Assembly (NCBI GenBank): GCA_030673585.1
Contig: DAOVIU010000036.1
Span: 1 to 8,096 of the forward strand
Reading direction: 5' to 3'
DNA from: Pseudomonadota bacterium
Lineage (GTDB): Bacteria; Desulfobacterota; BSN033; G020346125
DNA: 8,096 nucleotides
The notes beneath the pieces are model-generated. The model worked only from the letters and a program-made list of their open reading frames with translations, was not told where the DNA came from and did no database searches. Position numbers and translations under genes: made by a program. Below are positions 5,900 through 8,096 of this stretch, in pieces (the first letter of the stretch is position 1; every line of letters begins with the position of its first letter).

Positions 5900-5928
5900 T
5901 TGAACAATTCCGCGGAAATGGATAACAT
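5900..5928 (+). promoter_or_regulatory. Candidate sigma70 promoter for the epimerase-SPT operon
   Basis: TTGAAC at 5900-5905 and TAACAT at 5923-5928 match the -35 and -10 consensus at 4 of 6 positions each, with the ideal 17-bp spacer. Transcription would begin about 5935, some 23 bases before the TTG start. The spacer contains the 10-bp palindrome at 5908-5917. Confidence 0.45.
5908..5917. promoter_or_regulatory. TTCCGCGGAA palindrome between -35 and -10
   Basis: A perfect 10-bp palindrome in the promoter spacer of the epimerase-SPT operon, well placed for a dimeric repressor to block polymerase. No copy is seen elsewhere in the window and no regulator gene is adjacent, so function is inference. 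Confidence 0.3.
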
Positions 5929-5957
5929 GGTGGGAATCCGAACGGGTGAAAACATAG

Positions 5958-6938
5958 TTGAAGGCTTTAGTGACAGGAGCTACCGGATTTATCGGGAGCC
6001 ATTTAGTCGAAAATCTCCTCGAAAGAGGGGTGCATGTCCGATGCCTTATCCGAAAAACCAGCGATTTAAAGTGGTTACGAAAGCTGCCCATCGAGCTGGT
6101 TCATGGGGATTGTGGCGATAAGGCCTCTCTGAGGGAGGCCGTGAGGGGTGTCGACCAGGTGTTCCATGTGGCGGGTGTGACCAAAGCCATAAACGAGAGA
6201 ACCTACTTTGAGGTAAATGCTTTGGGAACCGAGAACCTGATTCATGCCTGCCTCGAACACAATACCCGCCTCCAAAAGCTCGTCTACATCTCGAGCCAGG
6301 CAGCAGCGGGCCCATGTCGGAATGGAGGGAAGAAAAGGGAATCGGACCTGTGCGAGCCAGTTTCACCCTATGGCAGGAGCAAACGAATGGGAGAGGAGGT
6401 GGCCATCGCACACTCTCATGAACTCCCCCTCCTCATCCTCCGGCCCTGTGCCGTATATGGACCAAGGGACAAAGATATATATGCCTTTTTCAAACTCCTC
6501 TCCAAAAGGATCAAGCCCTGCCTCTCGGGTCAGGATCAACATATAAGCCTGTGTTATGTCAAGGATATCATCCAGGCGATCCTGTTGGCCGCTGAAGCTC
6601 GGCAACCCAGCGGGGAGGTGTTTTTCCTCTCCGATGGCCACGATTACCGGCTGGAGGAAATCGGTGATACCTTTGCCCGGGCAATGGAGGTGACCCCCTT
6701 GTGTGTCCGCATTCCGGGATGGATGGTATTCGGAATCGCTTTTTTTTCAGAGCATCTATCTAAGGTAACTGGAAGACCTCCCCTCCTCAACAGAGGCAAA
6801 GTGGAGGAAATGGTGCAACAAAATTGGGTCTGTGATATCACAAAGGCCAAGACCCTTCTGGGGTTTGAACCGCGCTTTCCGCTTTCACAAGGAGCCAAGC
6901 TCACCTTTGATTGGTACCGAAGGCAAAATTGGTTATAG
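5958..6938 (+). CDS. Extended-SDR NAD(P)-dependent epimerase/reductase (possible ceramide-pathway reductase)
   Basis: A 326-residue cytoplasmic oxidoreductase of the extended short-chain dehydrogenase family. The N-terminal Rossmann motif is G7-A-T-G10-F-I-G13, followed by the acidic stretch HGDCGD at about 49-54. The catalytic S112/S113 (YISSQ) and Y138-x3-K142 (PYGRSK) are present, as is RPCAVYGPRD at 162-171, typical of 3beta-HSD/dihydroflavonol-reductase-like members. The start is a TTG: an in-frame TAG lies directly before it at 5955-5957, and the next start codon (GTG at 5970) would cut into the first beta strand. GGGTGA lies 8 bases upstream as SD. The serine palmitoyltransferase-type gene begins 18 bp after the stop, so they form an operon. 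In Caulobacter an SDR protein (CerR) next to serine palmitoyltransferase reduces the keto intermediate of ceramide synthesis; the same job is inferred here. A sugar epimerase role cannot be excluded. Confidence 0.85.
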   Translation: MKALVTGATGFIGSHLVENLLERGVHVRCLIRKTSDLKWLRKLPIELVHGDCGDKASLREAVRGVDQVFHVAGVTKAINERTYFEVNALGTENLIHACLEHNTRLQKLVYISSQAAAGPCRNGGKKRESDLCEPVSPYGRSKRMGEEVAIAHSHELPLLILRPCAVYGPRDKDIYAFFKLLSKRIKPCLSGQDQHISLCYVKDIIQAILLAAEARQPSGEVFFLSDGHDYRLEEIGDTFARAMEVTPLCVRIPGWMVFGIAFFSEHLSKVTGRPPLLNRGKVEEMVQQNWVCDITKAKTLLGFEPRFPLSQGAKLTFDWYRRQNWL

Positions 6939-6956
6939 CGGAGATTGGGGTGATCC

Positions 6957-8096
6957 ATGGACGTCTTTGATAAGTGTCTGAAGATCTATGAGGAATGCCT
7001 GCAGATTAAGGGAAGCGGTCACTATTTTTTCTTCAGGAAGATCGAATCGCCGCAGGACTCCGAAGTGATAGTTGATGGAAAGCGGCTGATCATGGCCGGG
7101 TCCAACAACTATCTCGGCCTCACCAACCATCCCAGGGTGAAGGAGGCAGCCATCAAAGCCATTGAGAGATTCGGAAGCGGCTGCGCGGGGTCTCGTTTTC
7201 TCAATGGGAATTTGGAAATTCACGAAGAACTGGAGATGAAGCTAGCTCGGTTCTTCCGAAAGGAGGCTGCCCTCGTCTTTGCCACCGGCTATCAGACCAA
7301 TTTGGGAGCGATTTCGGCCCTTGTGGGTCGCAACGATGTTGCAATCATCGATAAATACAATCACGCGAGCATTATCGACGGTTGTCGTCTCTCCTTCGGA
7401 GAGGTGAAGAAATTCCGCCACAACGACATGAAGGATTTGGAACGGGTTCTCGAGGGGACCAAGGGAAAGGGCAAACTGATCATTGTGGACGGCGTTTTCA
7501 GCATGGAGGGGGACATTGCCGATCTCCCTTCCATTGTCGAGTTAGCCAAAACCTACGGCGCCAGGCTGATGATAGATGATGCCCATGCCATTGGTGTTCT
7601 CGGAAATGGAGGGAGGGGAACTACGGAACACTTTATGCTGGACGACCAGGTGGATCTCATCATGGGCACATATAGCAAATCCCTGGCTGGCATTGGAGGG
7701 TTTGTCGCCGGCGAGGAGGAAGTGGTCAATTTCATCAAACACGTGGGGAGGTCGATGATCTTCAGCGCCAGCCTGGCTCCCTCCCTGGTAGCGTCGGTGA
7801 GTGCAGCCTTGGATATCATCGAGGAAGAACCTGAATTGAGAGCTAAGCTCTGGAAGAATACCCAGAAAATGCTCCGGGGTTATAAATCGCTGGGTTTTGA
7901 TACCGGAACCAGCGAAACCCCGATCGTACCCATCATCATTGGAGACCGGATAAAAGTATACGAGATGTGCAAACTCCTCTTCGAACAAGGCGTCTTCGTC
8001 AATCCGGTCATCAGTCCAGCAGTGCCGCCCGGGAGAGAACTGCTCAGGACGAGTTACATGGCAACCCATACCGAGGAGCAATTGGATAAGGTCCTG
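6957..8096 (+). CDS. spt: Serine palmitoyltransferase-type alpha-oxoamine synthase (3' end outside window)
   Basis: A PLP enzyme expected to condense L-serine with a fatty acyl thioester to 3-ketosphinganine, the first step of sphingolipid synthesis; cytoplasmic, or at the membrane face. The 380 residues visible run unbroken to the window edge, so only a short C-terminus is missing. The PLP-site residues of the family are seen: H136 in NHASIIDG (ring stacking), D207 and H210 in DDAHAIG, and K241 in GTYSKSLAGIGGF (Schiff base). The spacing H210 to K241 (31) equals that in Sphingomonas SPT. GTYSKS rather than GTLGKA points to SPT over BioF or Kbl, as do GSGCAGSRFLNG (73-84) and LRTSYMATHT (362-371) near the end. 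The ATG at 6957 is the first possible start: the frame just upstream has a TGA at 6951-6953. GGGG at 6947-6950 may serve as a weak SD, and coupling to the epimerase gene is likely. An acyl carrier protein or ceramide synthase gene may follow downstream. Confidence 0.85.
   Translation, partial: MDVFDKCLKIYEECLQIKGSGHYFFFRKIESPQDSEVIVDGKRLIMAGSNNYLGLTNHPRVKEAAIKAIERFGSGCAGSRFLNGNLEIHEELEMKLARFFRKEAALVFATGYQTNLGAISALVGRNDVAIIDKYNHASIIDGCRLSFGEVKKFRHNDMKDLERVLEGTKGKGKLIIVDGVFSMEGDIADLPSIVELAKTYGARLMIDDAHAIGVLGNGGRGTTEHFMLDDQVDLIMGTYSKSLAGIGGFVAGEEEVVNFIKHVGRSMIFSASLAPSLVASVSAALDIIEEEPELRAKLWKNTQKMLRGYKSLGFDTGTSETPIVPIIIGDRIKVYEMCKLLFEQGVFVNPVISPAVPPGRELLRTSYMATHTEEQLDKVL

Noticed and set aside
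6122..6140. Inverted repeat GGCCTC...GAGGCC within the epimerase gene
   Set aside because: It lies wholly in coding sequence with a 7-base loop and only a 6-bp stem, and codon choice explains it well enough.
7542..8081. Minus-strand open frame of 179 codons opposite the serine palmitoyltransferase-type gene
   Set aside because: The plus strand encodes an intact PLP enzyme with all catalytic residues, so this is an antisense shadow.
6957..8096. Reading the final pair as Kbl plus an SDR-type threonine dehydrogenase, or the last gene as BioF
   Set aside because: The lysine motif is GTYSKS rather than GTLGKA, and the GSGCAGSRFLNG and RTSYMATHT segments are of SPT type. The SDR partner looks like a 3beta-HSD/reductase type rather than threonine dehydrogenase.

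Overview
The window reads as ordinary chromosomal DNA of a Gram-negative bacterium at mid GC, with closely spaced genes, SD-type ribosome sites and two exported envelope proteins. The pairing of a serine palmitoyltransferase-type enzyme with an extended-SDR reductase, together with a FecR/DUF6600 surface protein and a sigma/anti-sigma/DUF3106 operon, suggests a deltaproteobacterium (Desulfobacterota-like). That assignment is inference; no rRNA or other marker gene is present.

Layout. Bases 2-646 hold the C-terminal half of a major facilitator transporter that begins outside the window. It is preceded, in frame, by a perfect small palindrome of a kind common in proteobacterial genomes. After a 230-bp gap with a possible ECF-type promoter comes a secreted FecR-like/DUF6600 protein with a very basic tail (877-2697). 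A 200-bp gap leads to a three-gene operon: an ECF sigma factor (2899-3495), a zinc-finger membrane anti-sigma factor (3509-4036) and a small exported DUF3106 protein made of five exact-period 18-residue repeats (4058-4474). This operon runs into a convergent D-alanyl-D-alanine carboxypeptidase gene (4480-5727, minus strand) with only 5 bp between the stop codons. A 230-bp divergent intergenic region with several inverted repeats and a plausible sigma70 promoter separates it from the last pair: an NAD(P)-dependent epimerase/reductase of the extended SDR type (5958-6938, TTG start) and an alpha-oxoamine synthase of serine palmitoyltransferase type (6957 to the window end, incomplete).

How the genes may work together. 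The last pair fits the first steps of bacterial sphingolipid (ceramide) synthesis: condensation of serine with a fatty acyl donor, then a reduction carried out by an SDR protein. The middle block looks like a cell-envelope stress circuit, in which a membrane anti-sigma factor holds an ECF sigma factor and the neighbouring exported proteins may be sensors or targets. A match to the sigmaE-type -10 element upstream of the DUF6600 gene hints that the sigma factor may drive it, but this rests on one motif. The carboxypeptidase trims peptidoglycan. Most of the window therefore concerns the envelope, although no physical link between the blocks is shown beyond proximity.
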